Notes under the pieces: generated by a model
What the model saw: only the letters and a program-made list of their open reading frames with translations
Databases searched by the model: none
Told to the model about the DNA's origin: nothing
Program-made: the position numbers and the translations under genes
Shown: positions 51,419 to 63,000 of the stretch, piece by piece
Position numbering within the stretch: position 1 is the stretch's first letter
Layout of the letters: every line of letters starts with the position of its first letter
DNA from: Lactifluus volemus
Taxonomy: Eukaryota; Basidiomycota; Agaricomycetes; Russulales; Russulaceae
Direction: 5' to 3'
Assembly (NCBI GenBank): GCA_022376515.1
Contig: WTXI01000006.1
Coordinates: 558,001 to 622,000 of the forward strand
DNA length: 64,000 nt

Positions 51419-52418
51419 GCAATGTCTCTTGCATCCCTGCTGCTGCAACAACCGCATGCTCTTAGCATAAAAGTGGCCACCCATGAAAATAGATCGCTTG
51501 TATATTCCCACGCTTCCGGCGGCGCTGTCTATCGGGTGTTTTTACCATCTGCTTCCCGCCTCTCGTGCATTTCTTTCTTGTGCATAGACGCTGATCCAAA
51601 GCACCAGGCCATTGACCTCGCCGCCTTCCTCAAGTCACAACCGGAGATTTGCAGCTCTCACTGCTTGGCATATCACTCACACACCATTCATGCTCCCGGC
51701 GTCTGCACTCCCACATCTTGAGAACTACCGCTCGGCACATGTCGACCCTGATACCTTCGGCGTAGAAGCCCATTCACCGCCCTTCTCGGAACATCCACAT
51801 GCCACCTCTTGAATACAAGGGCATAGACCATAAGGCCAGCTGTGTGGCTTGCCTTGCGAGCATGTTGCATGTCATGTTCCTCCTCGGGCTCAGTGTAGTG
51901 CCACACGGCCATCATGTCTGAATAGTAACTTTACCTTAACGCCTGTACTATATGCTCAACTACAGTAGGTAAATAGAGGTCAGAGATGTATTTAAAGGCA
52001 TCCAAATCACTGAGAAAAGGAGAGCAAAAAATACTAGTCACTCATTTCCTACTCTCAAACTCACCTGTGTGCCTTTGGCATACATTCAAGACCATGCTGT
52101 CCCTGCTTCTTATAGAGCTTCTGATGATCACCCTTTGTAGCCTCCCAAACATCTGTCCACTTTTTTTTTTCACCCTTCACTACACCTGTGGGGCTCCATT
52201 TCATACACACTACTTCCCGCATCGCGCCCAGCACCGGCCTCACTCCACAAGCCTTCACCCATTCCACACAATGTGCTTCACACACCACACACATTGGATG
52301 CTTTAACTCTCCTTCCCTCTTCATTTCTTGCACATTGCCAACAACGATCCTTCGTGCATGTGTCATGCAGTGCCATCATCAGGCCCCATCTTCAGCCACC
52401 CTTCTCTCCGACCAGCCA
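51419..52418. other. Gene-poor flank left of the solo LTR
   Basis: No recognised gene. A minus-strand open frame at 52061-52366 (MCVVCEAHCVEWVKACGV..., KWTDVWEATKGDHQKLYKKQ) has an ordered look and might be part of an old mobile-element protein, but it has no start context or match I can name. Confidence 0.35.
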
Positions 52419-52569
52419 CTCAGTGTTACGGTTATGCGGGCCGTCCGGCCCATTTCTTACTATTCTCCGTCTATTTTTCGACTTGTGTTGTGACCTAGGA
52501 TCCCCTTCCTTGGCCAGCCCCCTCTGTTCGACTTCTAGGGGCTGTGCATCACCGTTTTGGACGTGTACT

Positions 52570-52694
52570 TGACTCAGGGATCATGACTCAAATCTTGAGT
52601 CAGCGTTCTTGACTCAGATCTTGAGTCAGACGCACTGAGTCAGTTCTTGAGTCATCAGAACTGACTCAGGTCCTTAGTCAATGGTCTTGACTTC
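52570..52694 (+). promoter_or_regulatory. Array of ten TGASTCA (Gcn4/AP-1 type) sites
   Basis: Perfect TGACTCA or TGAGTCA heptamers start at 52570, 52584, 52596, 52610, 52622, 52636, 52648 and 52662. Degenerate ones start at 52674 (TTAGTCA) and 52688 (TGACTTC). Start-to-start distances alternate 14, 12, 14, 12 without exception, so spacers alternate 7 and 5 nt. The heptamer is the known target of Gcn4/Cpc1 and AP-1-like bZIP factors. It lies 48 bp upstream of the TATA-like box of the LTR. Confidence 0.85.
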
Positions 52695-52742
52695 GCTACT
52701 GTACTGTGGCCTTTGTAGGATAGTTGGCTGGCCCTCTGTACG

Positions 52743-52751
52743 CATAAATAG
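52743..52751 (+). promoter_or_regulatory. TATA-like box of the LTR promoter
   Basis: CATAAATAG follows the bZIP-site array and precedes a CT-rich stretch, the usual order of U3 enhancer, TATA and transcription start in an LTR. Confidence 0.5.
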
Positions 52752-53301
52752 GGCCCTATGGACGAGCTAAAGCCCCAGCTTCAGCTTCGTCAAGAATCAC
52801 AGTTGTTGCTTAACACTCAAACTCCCTCTCTTTTTCTTGTGCATCCCCTCTTCGTACCTTTGATTAAGGTACCTTCGCGCCACAATCAGAACATCTGTTT
52901 GCTTGTTTACGCCTTGTAAACAAACTCACAGACGCTCTGAACCTTGTACGAAATCGAGGGTGAAGGATTGTCTGATCCCTTCCCTTCCATTTCGCACAAA
53001 CCTTAGTTCAACCTCCCACGAGTGTCCTTGGAAGGCGAGCATCCCTTGCATTCCAAATACACTCGCGCCCGCATTGCGGTTGAACTCACAGATCGTCCTT
53101 CGTCCATCTGCCACCGTCTATCCCCTTTGGGAACGGTAACTCTGATCATCGCGTGCGCCGGTCCGTACTACCCGCCTCACGCGATACAGAACCAAGAGTT
53201 CACACAGTCAAGTCTATCCTTCACAGGAACTCGCCTGCGCGTCCTCCATTGATCAATTGAAGCTCACTCCGAGCCACGGTCCCTGTGAACCGTGACACTC
53301 A

Positions 53302-53452
53302 GAGAACAGCTTACACCTGAAAAGGGACTGACTCCATATATCACAGCAAATGAAGATGGGCTTCTCAATGCTCAAGGCATGAGCAAGGGGCTGAGGGCTT
53401 CATTTGCTGTGATATACAGAGTTGGTCCCTTTTCAGGGTGTAAGCTGTTCTC
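53302..53452. repeat. Foldback: about 54-bp inverted repeat with 42-nt spacer
   Basis: Left arm 53302-53355 and right arm 53398-53452 are near-perfect inverted copies (shared blocks AGAACAGCTTACACC, TGAAAAGGGAC and TATATCACAGCAAATGAAG). They differ by a few substitutions and one 1-nt gap. The left arm starts right at the LTR target-site duplication, so the LTR inserted at its very edge. Both arms encode a similar peptide when read inward (PEKG-T-YITANE). Confidence 0.85.
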
Positions 53453-53931
53453 CTTGGATGTGGGGGATGGAATGGCAAGAGATTTGATTTCATCATGAGA
53501 TGAAGCCATCATCATGGAGTCATCTTCATCCCCATCAAAGTCAGGTGGTGCAAAGGGAGTGGGCTCAAGTTGAAGCCCATCAAAGGCACATGTAGCTGTG
53601 CGGACCCGATAATGTGCATAGGACTCAGAGTATCAGGTGGGACCTTGGTCAAAGATGTCACTCTCATCATATCTACACAGACAATTAGCTCACTCTGACT
53701 CAGAAATGCAACTGACATGAGGTGAGCTTACTCATAAGAGTCAATGTATGAGCTCTCTCTCTCTCCTGGTAGGCATCCATGTGGAGTCCAGTGGCATGGC
53801 TTCGGAGTCACTAGTCGACCGACCGCGATGGGCTCACGCGCAGTCGCTTTCGACGGTTGGGGCTGGGGCTGACCTGTGAGGGCCGTAATGCGTGGTGGAG
53901 ACACTTTGCGGAGATATCCATGACGTTGCCA
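53453..53931. other. Flank of foldback, possible mobile-element reading frame
   Basis: A minus-strand frame from about 53640 into the foldback (DGLQLEPTPFAPPDFDGDEDD, SSHDEIKSLAIPSP, KENSLHPEKGPTLYITANE) stays open to about 53383 and has a protein-like composition. I do not recognise it. A short CT-repeat lies at about 53750-53765. Confidence 0.35.
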
Positions 53932-54435
53932 TCATATTATCGTTGAGTCACTCTTGGTCTCAAGAGGACGCGGAGGGGGTCGACGTGCCAGTGTGGTACA
54001 TGAGACGGTATTGCTATGCCTACGGTGGGGAAACAGTTTGACAGGCCGTGACTTGAGCCCTCTTTGATCTTGCTGTCTGTGAGAGGGTGCTTCCCAGTCG
54101 ATAGCCGCGTACAGTGGCCCGTAAAGAGCATCGGGGTGTCCGAGCCTGGAAAAGAAATATGGTATCAGTCAAAATGATTATGAGCAGACTCGAAATCAAA
54201 CGACGTACCAGTTGACTGTGTCATTTTTGACAGCCTCCTTCAAGTTGTCCGTCCAAGCCAACCACGGCCAAGACCTCCAACTTGCATTTTCAAGTCGAAT
54301 GCCATCAACAGTTGTGTTCGTCAACTTTTCGCGTTTAACATACCGACATGAACGGAGTAGATCGTCCTCTCGCCAATTGTGCGTGAAATAATCAACTTGA
54401 AGGACTGAGGTTTGAGCAGGTGCTCGAGTGGTCAT
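53932..54435 (-). CDS. Small protein with AreA/GATA N-terminal-type domain (PF08550-like)
   Basis: The domain is known from the N-terminus of nitrogen regulators such as AreA and from many short fungal proteins. Two exons (54209-54435 and 53932-54145, intron of 63 nt) give 146 residues. Exon 1 carries the signature VDYFTHNWREDDLLRSCRYV, then GIRLENASWRSWPWLAW and NLKEAVKNDTVNW. Exon 2 begins LGHPDALYGPLY and continues with basic, Arg/Pro/His-rich sequence and no zinc-finger cysteines. So this is a stand-alone copy lacking the GATA finger. Phase is consistent and no base is missing. Divergent to the first RhoGEF gene. Confidence 0.75.
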
Positions 54436-54904
54436 CTTCAGTTGCTAGCCAGGACAGGGGGGTGATGAGCAAGATGGGTCGTTGGCGGGCTACTGCTAGC
54501 ACTGGCACTCACCTTTTCAACACGACAGACTCGGAGTGAATGATGACGTGATGAAACAAAGCAGCATCTCGCATTCCCTCCTATGTCGGCCCGGGTAGTG
54601 TGCAAAGGGGTCTACATGTTGATGGAAGAAAAAGGATCGGACAGTGATGGAAGGGAGGATACTGAGACGGTACAGATCCCATATTCGCAGTCTGGAAGAG
54701 AAGACGGATGAAGGAACTGGTTTCTCAGATGGAGCACAAACGGCTGCGAACTGTACTGATTTGATGATGATGAACCACTCAACACGTAATAAAACACGAG
54801 CACGTGACATTATATAGAGTCGCGTCGGACAAAATAAATGTCAACAAGGACGAGCGTTTGACTCTCCTCTCCACTGATCTTTTCTTTGTCTTTGATTTGG
54901 ATTT
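54436..54904. other. Divergent promoter region
   Basis: About 470 bp between the starts of the AreA-domain gene and the RhoGEF gene. No gene or repeat was recognised. Confidence 0.5.
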
Positions 54905-57900
54905 ATGGTCTCGAGCGCTTCTCCAAGGAAGGCCGTTCCTTTGGCTTCAGGCGATGATTGGGAACAACAACCTGGTTCGACTTCTAAGACGGCTTCAACT
55001 ACTAGGCGCGTATTTTTCTGTGGTGTCGTGGTAGAAAGTGAACCTGGGAAAGCCATAAGCGAAGGTTCGTCCAATTCAGTACCCGAATTTGTCTGCCAGA
55101 TGTAACGTTCAGTCAGATGTTCAGGAGCTCGTTGCATCTTTGGGGGAGCCACTCAGTCTTCTCTCTGACGATAGTACGGTGCCGCCGAGGCCGTTAGAAA
55201 AGGATGATAATGATGATGCTGTGAGTTCCTCAGTCTATTTGTACAGTGGTTGGGACACAGGCTTTTTTTTGCCGTCGTCGTACGTGTTGTTGAGGCTGCA
55301 CACGGATTGACTATTTTATCAGAACCCCGAAACTCCCAGGCATACGATGACAGATCTAACTGCTATTGAAGACGTTCTGAACGAATTTGTGTCTACCGAG
55401 CGTTCTTATGTCAAGCGACTTCGCACTCTCAAACATGACTATGCGGACCCTTTACGCACGTTCGCTCGGAGTAAGGACACAGCTATCATATCATTATATG
55501 ATGCAAACACTTTGTTTGGCAACATCGATAACATCCTACCTGTTAACGAAGCGTTGCTGCACGATCTGGAGAAGATGCTGTCACCCGAAGGTCCTCACAC
55601 TGTAGGATTTATTGGGGATGTTGTCCTGCGCCACTTCAAGGACCTTCACGGATTCGAACAATACAAACAATACTATGTCAAGCGAGAAGAAGCCCAGTCC
55701 ATCTTCGAGCGGGAGATGTCCAGAAAGTCGTCCGGGTTCCCAGCCTTCATCGATGTGAGCCTTGTTGATAGTTCTGCTGTTCATATTTTCATTGCCGCGT
55801 AGCGAATCAAATATTCATCTGCCGATTCTAAAAACCGCATTGGGCTGCGCGAACTTCTCATGGACCCCGTCCAGCGGATACCTCGCTACACTTTGATGCT
55901 CCGCACAATGATCAAACGGATGTCTCCTGGAGACCCGCAGCGACCAAAGGCGGCTGAGGCGATGGAGATTGCGAGCAAAATTGCTCTCGCTGAGGTCGAC
56001 GAGGAGACAAAACGCGCGAGCGTCATGTTCTGCTTGCGAACAACTATTGATGGTTTCCCACCTGGCCTGATCTCACACTCACGGCGTCTGGTCGATTACG
56101 TCGATGTAGAGGATACATTCGTCGAAGGACTTCCTTCGGCGTCAGTGGTAGGCGGCAGTTCGACGCTGGAACCTTTGCAATGTACATTATTCCTCTTTGA
56201 TGACAAGCTGATGATCGCCAAAAGACCCGGAAACGGCGAGAAAAGCGGTCAGATCTTAGCTGGGCTAGATCAACTGGACAAAATCGCGAAGGGCAGTGGT
56301 GTCCCGTCAGGTCTGAAGAAGAGCGGCATGAGCTGCAAGGGGGTCGTTGACCTCACAGATGTGGTAGCAACAGATGTGGGTGGTGCTGGTATGTCCGTCC
56401 CTCCATAGCAAAGCCTACCTTCTGACTTCGAGAAGATTTCCACCTTTACCTTGAGAAACCCCCGCAGGATCAGACCGATAGATGGTCGGGGCGCTCTTTC
56501 CGACCTTTGTCTGTGGTGTTTCCTCCTCATCCACCAAACTTCGATCCTCAACGTACAGGCGTCGAGAAAGCGCGTTTTCTGGAGAACCTCTGGCTCTCCC
56601 AGGCTAATATTCGTGCACGATCGGGAAAATCGGTAGTTCTGCGTTCTGAGGAAAGAGAGGTCGAATCTCGAGGTGGCCGCACGACTTATGCTCGGACATA
56701 TTTCAATATCTATCAGAGGACAGCGTTCTTGCAAGAACCACGGAAGGTAACTAATATATTATGTCTGTAACCTCTATTGACTGTCGTCGCAGACCAAAGT
56801 GGTGCTCCACATTGACGAGTTAGGTGGCTCAGATCCAATTCCATTTGGTGTCAACGCGCCGCCTTTCGTGTCAATCCGGGTTCAGCCTATGGCGGGAGAA
56901 CTATCCCGCTACAAGGTCACATCGAGTGACCCTAGTGACGAAAACGAGGAGGACATCGTACAGACTGGTCGGGTCTCTGACCGAGTGATTCACACGAGTA
57001 CGTGTTCCCGATCCGTGGTTTCACTTGCAAGCCTCACAGTGTTGTAGTCCACCAATATGGCTTATTCAAGTTCCGGACGGGAAAAAACTCCGTTCCTTCT
57101 ACACCGACCGTTAGTCGCTCTCGTGCAGCAATTTTCGGACTTGATGCTATTTCGCGCAACCTCTTCAACGCTTTCCCTGGAACCAATCGTGGTGACATCT
57201 TCGGTGGATCCATCAATGGTTCGCGTCGATCGAAATCATCTGGTGGTTCGCGATCGTCCGCTTCCGCGCAAAGTAGCTCAGACGGGAGCTTCACGCGATT
57301 CTCACAGCGCTCCGGCTCAACGCTTACTGCGGCCACTAGCGTCTCTAGCATGGATGATGACGCGATCCATGGTTCCCGATCGTCAAGATCAAAGTCCAGG
57401 ACACGTCGACTGCTCGGCAGGAGTAGATCTCCCAAGGGATCAGGAAGTGAACCAGAGGCCTCTCCCAGGCGCCCGGCTTCACGATCGGGGTCTATATCGA
57501 GCGCATTCTCGAGAGAGCAAAGTCCTGCAGTCGAAGAGTATAGCCCTGGTGATATGGCTCCTGGCAGACGCGATATGGATGAGTCGGAGTGGGATCTGAC
57601 AATGCGTCTAGAGCTAGCAAGGCATAATAGTCAAAATCAACGCTCCAAAGGGCCCGTGGAACCTTCATGGGACGGGCCGGTCGAAACGACAATATACGAA
57701 GGTCGGGTGGTTACTTGCATGTCTCTGTCGTTTGCATTGATCCTCTTCGCAGATAATCCACCGGAGCCTGTTCGGCCATCATCTCGATCGTCAGGGAGTG
57801 GCCTCAGCCAGCGTTCAATGACGCCAACGAATCGATTTTTCCCTGTGTCACTCACTGAGATTGATGAACGTGCCTCACGTTCAACGTCACGGATTGCTTC

Positions 57901-59503
57901 AGGAAGCCGGCCGCGTGGTCCACGTAGCCCTTCACCTCTGCCTCCTAGCGCAAGAGCGAGCCCAGAACCCGATTTTGAAACCATCAACTCAGCACTCGAG
58001 TCCACTTTGCTCGATCTGAACTCCGCACCCGTCACACCTCCAAAACCTATCTCACCCCTACCCCGGAGCAAGCGACAACCGTTTGAGCCGACAGGAAACA
58101 TAGAGGCGGCACCCAAATCAATATCTCATAGCGTGCATAAGGTTCCAAGCGTCATCGAGCCCCTGTCAATCAAGAAGAAGAATTCGTTGCGTAATTCTAC
58201 CGTAGGGTCACCCCCTCGCCGCAAGGCGCAACTTAGGACGCCACCTAATATCAAAGGACGAATCGTATCACCGCGACGCGTATCGCCCATAGTGCGCCAG
58301 AAGAGGACAGTGGGATCCCCAAGTTCGCCTCATAAAGACTTTGATTTTCCCAAATTACTCAGGCTTGTCGAGTCAATCCAGGAGGAGGTAATGCTCCTTT
58401 GTTGGGCTGCCCTTATCTTATTAACGGATTCATAGATCGAAACATCCCGAAGGGCAGTAAAACGTATCAAGTTGGACAGTGAACAATTACCGTCACCAAC
58501 ACACACTTCCGATGCGGATGATGATGTTCCAAGAATGCACAAAACGGGGGGGTTGCACGCGACACCACAAAGGAGTAGTGTGGCTCTGGTATTAACGGTC
58601 TTCTTCATGAAAAGGTTCCATGCTGACCCACCTCTTGATAGAGCAGGGCGGCGAAAGAGCGCATGGAAGAGATGCGTCAGCTCATTAGCAAGCGCAGTGG
58701 AGACGTAACTCCACGTTCGCAATTTAGAGTCCCGAAGGAGGCTGGGTCGACCGGTGGCGACGCGATCCGAACCGGAGATGTCTTGCGATCCATCGAGGAA
58801 GCCGTTTCGGAGGCCGATAAGAGCCTTGTCCGAGCTGCATCAAGCCAGGAAGCGCTAGCCGTTGACGTCGGTCTATTAGCAACCGATTTGAATGAGGTTG
58901 GTTTGGAGCCTCCCCTGGCGATCGCCACGTCAAAAAGTGCTGATTCGGTTGTCACAGAAAACAAGCCTTCTTGAAAAGGCCCGCGTGGAGCTCCAGAACA
59001 GCAAGCGACAATGCCAGTTAATGAAGAGTCTTCTGGCGGATACCACGGCAGAGAATGAGATTATGTACGAGGTGAGCAAATCTCTTCCTATGATTAGACC
59101 GCCCCCGACGCGACGCGCTGACACCGGAAACGTTTTTTTACTGATGCGTGGTCATAGGCATTTAATGAAGAGCTTGATGGGATGTTCAATGATGTGCACC
59201 TTCCCGAAACGGAGGCATGGGCCGCAGTGACACGCGACCTTCGCCAAAGCAAAGAGAGCCGTAATGCGCTCTCGAAGGAGAACTCGTAAGTTTTCCGCAT
59301 TCATTCCGAACTTGTAATATGGCGTGCGTATTTACCATACCTATCCTAGGCAACTCAAACGGCGAATGGCGGAATTGGAATCCGAGAAGGAAGAGTGCGT
59401 CTCGCATATTTCCTTTTCGTCGATAGTTCCCGAGGTTTTTCTAACTTTTTGATCGATGGACAGGTGGGGCGAAATTCTACGCCGACATGGCCTAATCCCT
59501 TGA
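54905..59503 (+). CDS. RhoGEF (DH-PH) with long Ser-rich linker and C-terminal coiled coil
   Basis: DH domains load GTP on Rho/Cdc42 GTPases that drive polarised growth and septation. Start at 54905 gives MVSSASPRKAVPLASGDDWEQQ. The DH domain reads EFVSTERSYVKRLRTLKHDYADPL, TLFGNIDNILPVNEALLHDLE, FKDLHGFEQYKQYYVK and MDPVQRIPRYTLMLRTMIKR. The PH-like part has LQCTLFLFDDKLMIAKRP, then FHLYLEKPPQDQTDRW and the extended HIDELGGSDPIPFGVNAPPFVS region. A very Ser/Arg/Pro-rich linker (SRSKSRTRRLLGRSRSPKG) follows, then a coiled coil (ERMEEMRQLISKRSGD, LLEKARVELQNSKRQ, QLKRRMAELESEKEEW) and the end ILRRHGLIP. Architecture resembles Bud3/Gef-type fungal RhoGEFs. Apart from the second exon near 55090, phases are consistent. 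Confidence 0.85.
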
Positions 59504-60017
59504 TGAATGGCGGACGCTGCTAAGTCTCACCGATGTCTATATCCTTATATGCATTGTATCATTGTTGACATCATATGTACATGGTTATGTATCTACACAT
59601 TATCTAAATAGTAGATATGTTAATTGAATGTACTGTCTGAAACATTCAATGGCGTTCGAGAAAGTGAGTCCTATGCTGTGTGCAAACTCGAAGAAAAAAA
59701 AATAAGGCTGGATGATGAAGGCAAAGTTTTGCTACGAGATTGCTAATCGTACAGGGTATATCGCATGTATCTTATCTTACAGGACGCAAAGGCGTCACAT
59801 GTTGAAGTGAAGGGAGCCGTCGATTGATGATGAATGATGGAATGGATATGGGAAGCGAGTACGGTGCCAAAGGATACCCCGGTCATGAAAGGGCTCGTAG
59901 AAGCAAATGAGGAAAAGCATACAGAGGTCGAATCCACGCCAGAAAAGGGATAGTTGTTATGTCGGCGTTTGGGCGATCGGTAGGTGAAAGGGCCCTGAAG
60001 GACGTCAAGAAAAAACC
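59504..60017. other. Convergent 3' intergenic region between two RhoGEF genes
   Basis: About 510 bp, AT-rich near 59540-59640 with possible polyadenylation contexts on both strands. An A8 run lies at 59695-59702. No gene recognised. Confidence 0.5.
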
Positions 60018-63000
60018 CTACAAGGCTGACGCTACGTTCGTGGAAGAAGGGGATCGTGAGAATGACGCAAAGAGCGAGCGAAGCATGGTACGCGGAGTCG
60101 TGGGAGAAGGTCGGGGCGCACTACCGAAGCACGCCCGTCGCGAATTGGGTAAGGGCGTTGGGTGAAAGGGCGGCTGAGAACCCTCTGCCGGCGGCCCTTC
60201 GGGATTCCAAGGATACCGTTGGGCAGGTGAAAGGGCTGTCGTTGACGTAGCTGGTGATATTGTTGCTGGTACCACATCCTCGGCACTGTGTCGGGTAATA
60301 CCGGCTTCGGCAGTGGGGTCCAGGATATCCGCCGCGACAAAAGGAGAACTACGCGAACGACGGCGGATAGATTCACGCCAGAGGCTGCGACGTCGACTCG
60401 GGGATGATGGCGTCGAAGGTGAAGAAGAGGCGGGCAACAGAGAAAGATGAGAGACGGAGAGCGTGCGCACTGGTGGGCCGCCGGAATGTGGGAAAATAAA
60501 CCCGCGAAAGTTATCGATCAAAGATCGAGAGCGTTTCGGAGGCTTAGCGCGTAGGTCTTCGGAGCCTATTCCCAGAGATTTGGGTTCAGAACCAGAAGGT
60601 GAGCAAGAGTCGGGAAGGGAGGATGGTAGCTCGAGTACATCTGCCAAAGGGCTGGCTGACGTTGAGCCGGCACGCGAACCGGTTGCTGACGAACATTGAG
60701 AAATAACTGTCGGAGAATCGAACAAACGCTCCGAGCTCGGCGCCAATGGAATCCCGTCTTGTTCAACATTGGTAATGCATTCTAGCACGAGTGCGTGGGG
60801 CACCTTGCCTGACTGAGCTTTACGCGCGGACTTGACCACCGGAGCTTGATCAACAAGATCGGTGTAACTTTTGCGACGGCGTACAAGCACACTCTCGCGT
60901 TTCGTGAGGCGAGACCTGGCGGCAGCACCAAACGTTGTAGCGACGTGGAAAAGGGCTTCAGAATGCGCTTCAGGGTAACATCGCGCTGACTGGCAGGTGG
61001 TGCTGAATACGTCTTCCAACAAAGCATCCACGGCTGCGCGTGCCTGTGGCGAAGCGCGGGTTACGACCACAGCGTCGGGATCTACTACCGGACCGAAAAT
61101 ACTCCTCATGGACGTGGTAGATTCCCGTCGGCTGGGCGGTGGCTCCGTGAATCCAGGGATGTCAGTGCGGTGTACTTGTTTTTGTGGTTGCAGAGGAGAA
61201 GGCGGTGAACCCTGTTTAGATGAACTCTCGATATCGGGAACAGACTGTATGGTCGGTAATGATGGACCTTGCTCATCTACTGGTGAATGAGTCTCAGCGG
61301 TAGCAGATGCAGGCTCAAGGCTTGACGGCGCGGTGCCTGGAGGCCAGGTTCGCGTAGATACGAGAGAGGCACTGATTGCGTCCATCCATACTTGTTTCTC
61401 GCGTTGACACGACGCCGCGATCTCGAACTCGTGAACTTGATTGTAGAGGCGAAAAGAATAAGGGAGCAGTGCTGAAAAAAAAGCTATATCAGTACACTCG
61501 AGCACCCATTTAGAGGTTGCCACTCACGGTCATCGTCTGCTGCGTCATACAGCTCGAAGCCTTCGAGCGAAAACCAATACCGCAGTTCGTACCGCGGGCC
61601 GCGAATTACCTTGGCCAATGCAAGGAAACCGCCTTCGTAAAGGAACGCGGCAAGGTACTTTGCCTTGAGCGCAGGCACTCGTACCACGTCTAGAGAACCA
61701 GCTAACGTGCAGGGACTGAGCGTACGGATGAAGGTAAGGACTGTGGCTGGTGCAGAAAGGCGCGCGCCAATGCGAGAAGTTTGCTGTTGCTGAAGGTGCG
61801 AAAAATTTGCGCTGTCGACGAGGGCCGCGACATCCGCCATCGCCTTTTTTGCATCCGTGACGACTGCATCCGTTCCAGTAGGTGCTGTCAGCCCGCGGTT
61901 GAGGATAAGTGGGGCAAGTAGAAGTGGATATCTGCAGATTTGTTGAACAGGTCTAATGAGATAATCTGTGAATTGCATTCGCAGACGTGGATCACGCTCT
62001 GAAAGGCTTTCTTTGTTCCCAGCCGTGAAGGCGGCATGCTTCGTTAAGTCATGGTTCGAGCGAGAATGCCAGGAAGGCTGGTTATCGAGCGGGGTCATGG
62101 ACTGTCGCTGTGCATGTGACAATTCCGGGTCTTTTCCGTCGCTATCACCGTCGGGGTACTGGTCCGCCTCTTCCTCCTCGTCATTGGATCGTTCCGGCGG
62201 ACTATCGGCATGTGCGAGACTGGCAGTAACCAGCTCTGTGCAGCGTCGCTCAAACGCATCCCATTCAACAGGTCGCTTACGCTGAAGGTTTTTTACAATC
62301 TCGATCGCGCCAGGATGTTCAGCACAAAATACCCCGTAAGCGTCGAATGAAGCGGCCTTTCAGAGAGAATTGTAAGCATCAGCCAACCGTTTAGACACGC
62401 TTCCGGATGAAAAAGCACACAAACGAACACGAAATTTTTCGAAGACGGCGCAAAAAAAAAGAAAAACACTGACTGACCTGTGCAGTGAACAACGTAGCCA
62501 CGCTTATCAAGGCGGTTTCGAAGTGCTCCTCGCCATCATCACAATCGGTACTAGGCGGATCTACCTCGTAATCGTCGGAAAATTCCAGAGCATTGAGACC
62601 AGGAACCCAACCAGAGAGTCGTACGGCATCGATCAGCATGCTATGAAGGTCTTCATGGAGCTCCAATAAGTGGGAGGCATTGCGGCGTATGGCATTTAAT
62701 TCACTATCGCTAAGCAACGCGCGTTTTTCCCGTTCCTTGTCCCTGTCCTTATCTTTGTCCTTGTCCTTAAGCGATTCTTCTGGTCTCCCAAACGGGAATG
62801 ACGCAGAATATGATGGAGACAAGAGCGGGAGTGCCAAGACCTTTGGGGAGATAAGTGACGGGAGTTGTTCTAAATATACCTACCAAAATAACGAACGTCA
62901 ATATTTTCGCGTCAAAGTGGAACAAGGGAATATATGCGCATGCGTACATTGATCAACGTACGGAGGACAACGAGGTAGTTGCGCTCCGACACGAGAAGCT

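Larger units (their letters stand above)
52424..53297 (+). mobile_element. Solo LTR of a Gypsy/Copia-type retrotransposon
   Basis: The 874-bp element begins TGTTACGGTT and ends AACCGTGACA, imperfect inverted termini (9 of 10) of the TG...CA type. It is bounded by a perfect 5-bp direct repeat, CTCAG at 52419-52423 and 53298-53302, the expected target-site duplication. Inside, an array of TGASTCA sites (52570-52694) is followed by a TATA-like CATAAATAG (52743-52751) and pyrimidine-rich sequence, so the plus strand is the likely U3-R-U5 sense. No gag/pol remains next to it, and the second LTR is absent; the usual cause is recombination between two LTRs. The intact duplication implies a fairly recent insertion. 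The superfamily cannot be decided from the LTR alone. Confidence 0.88.

Noticed and set aside
52061..52366. Minus-strand frame left of the LTR as a transposase gene
   Set aside because: No catalytic motif or terminal repeats; kept only as an unresolved open frame.
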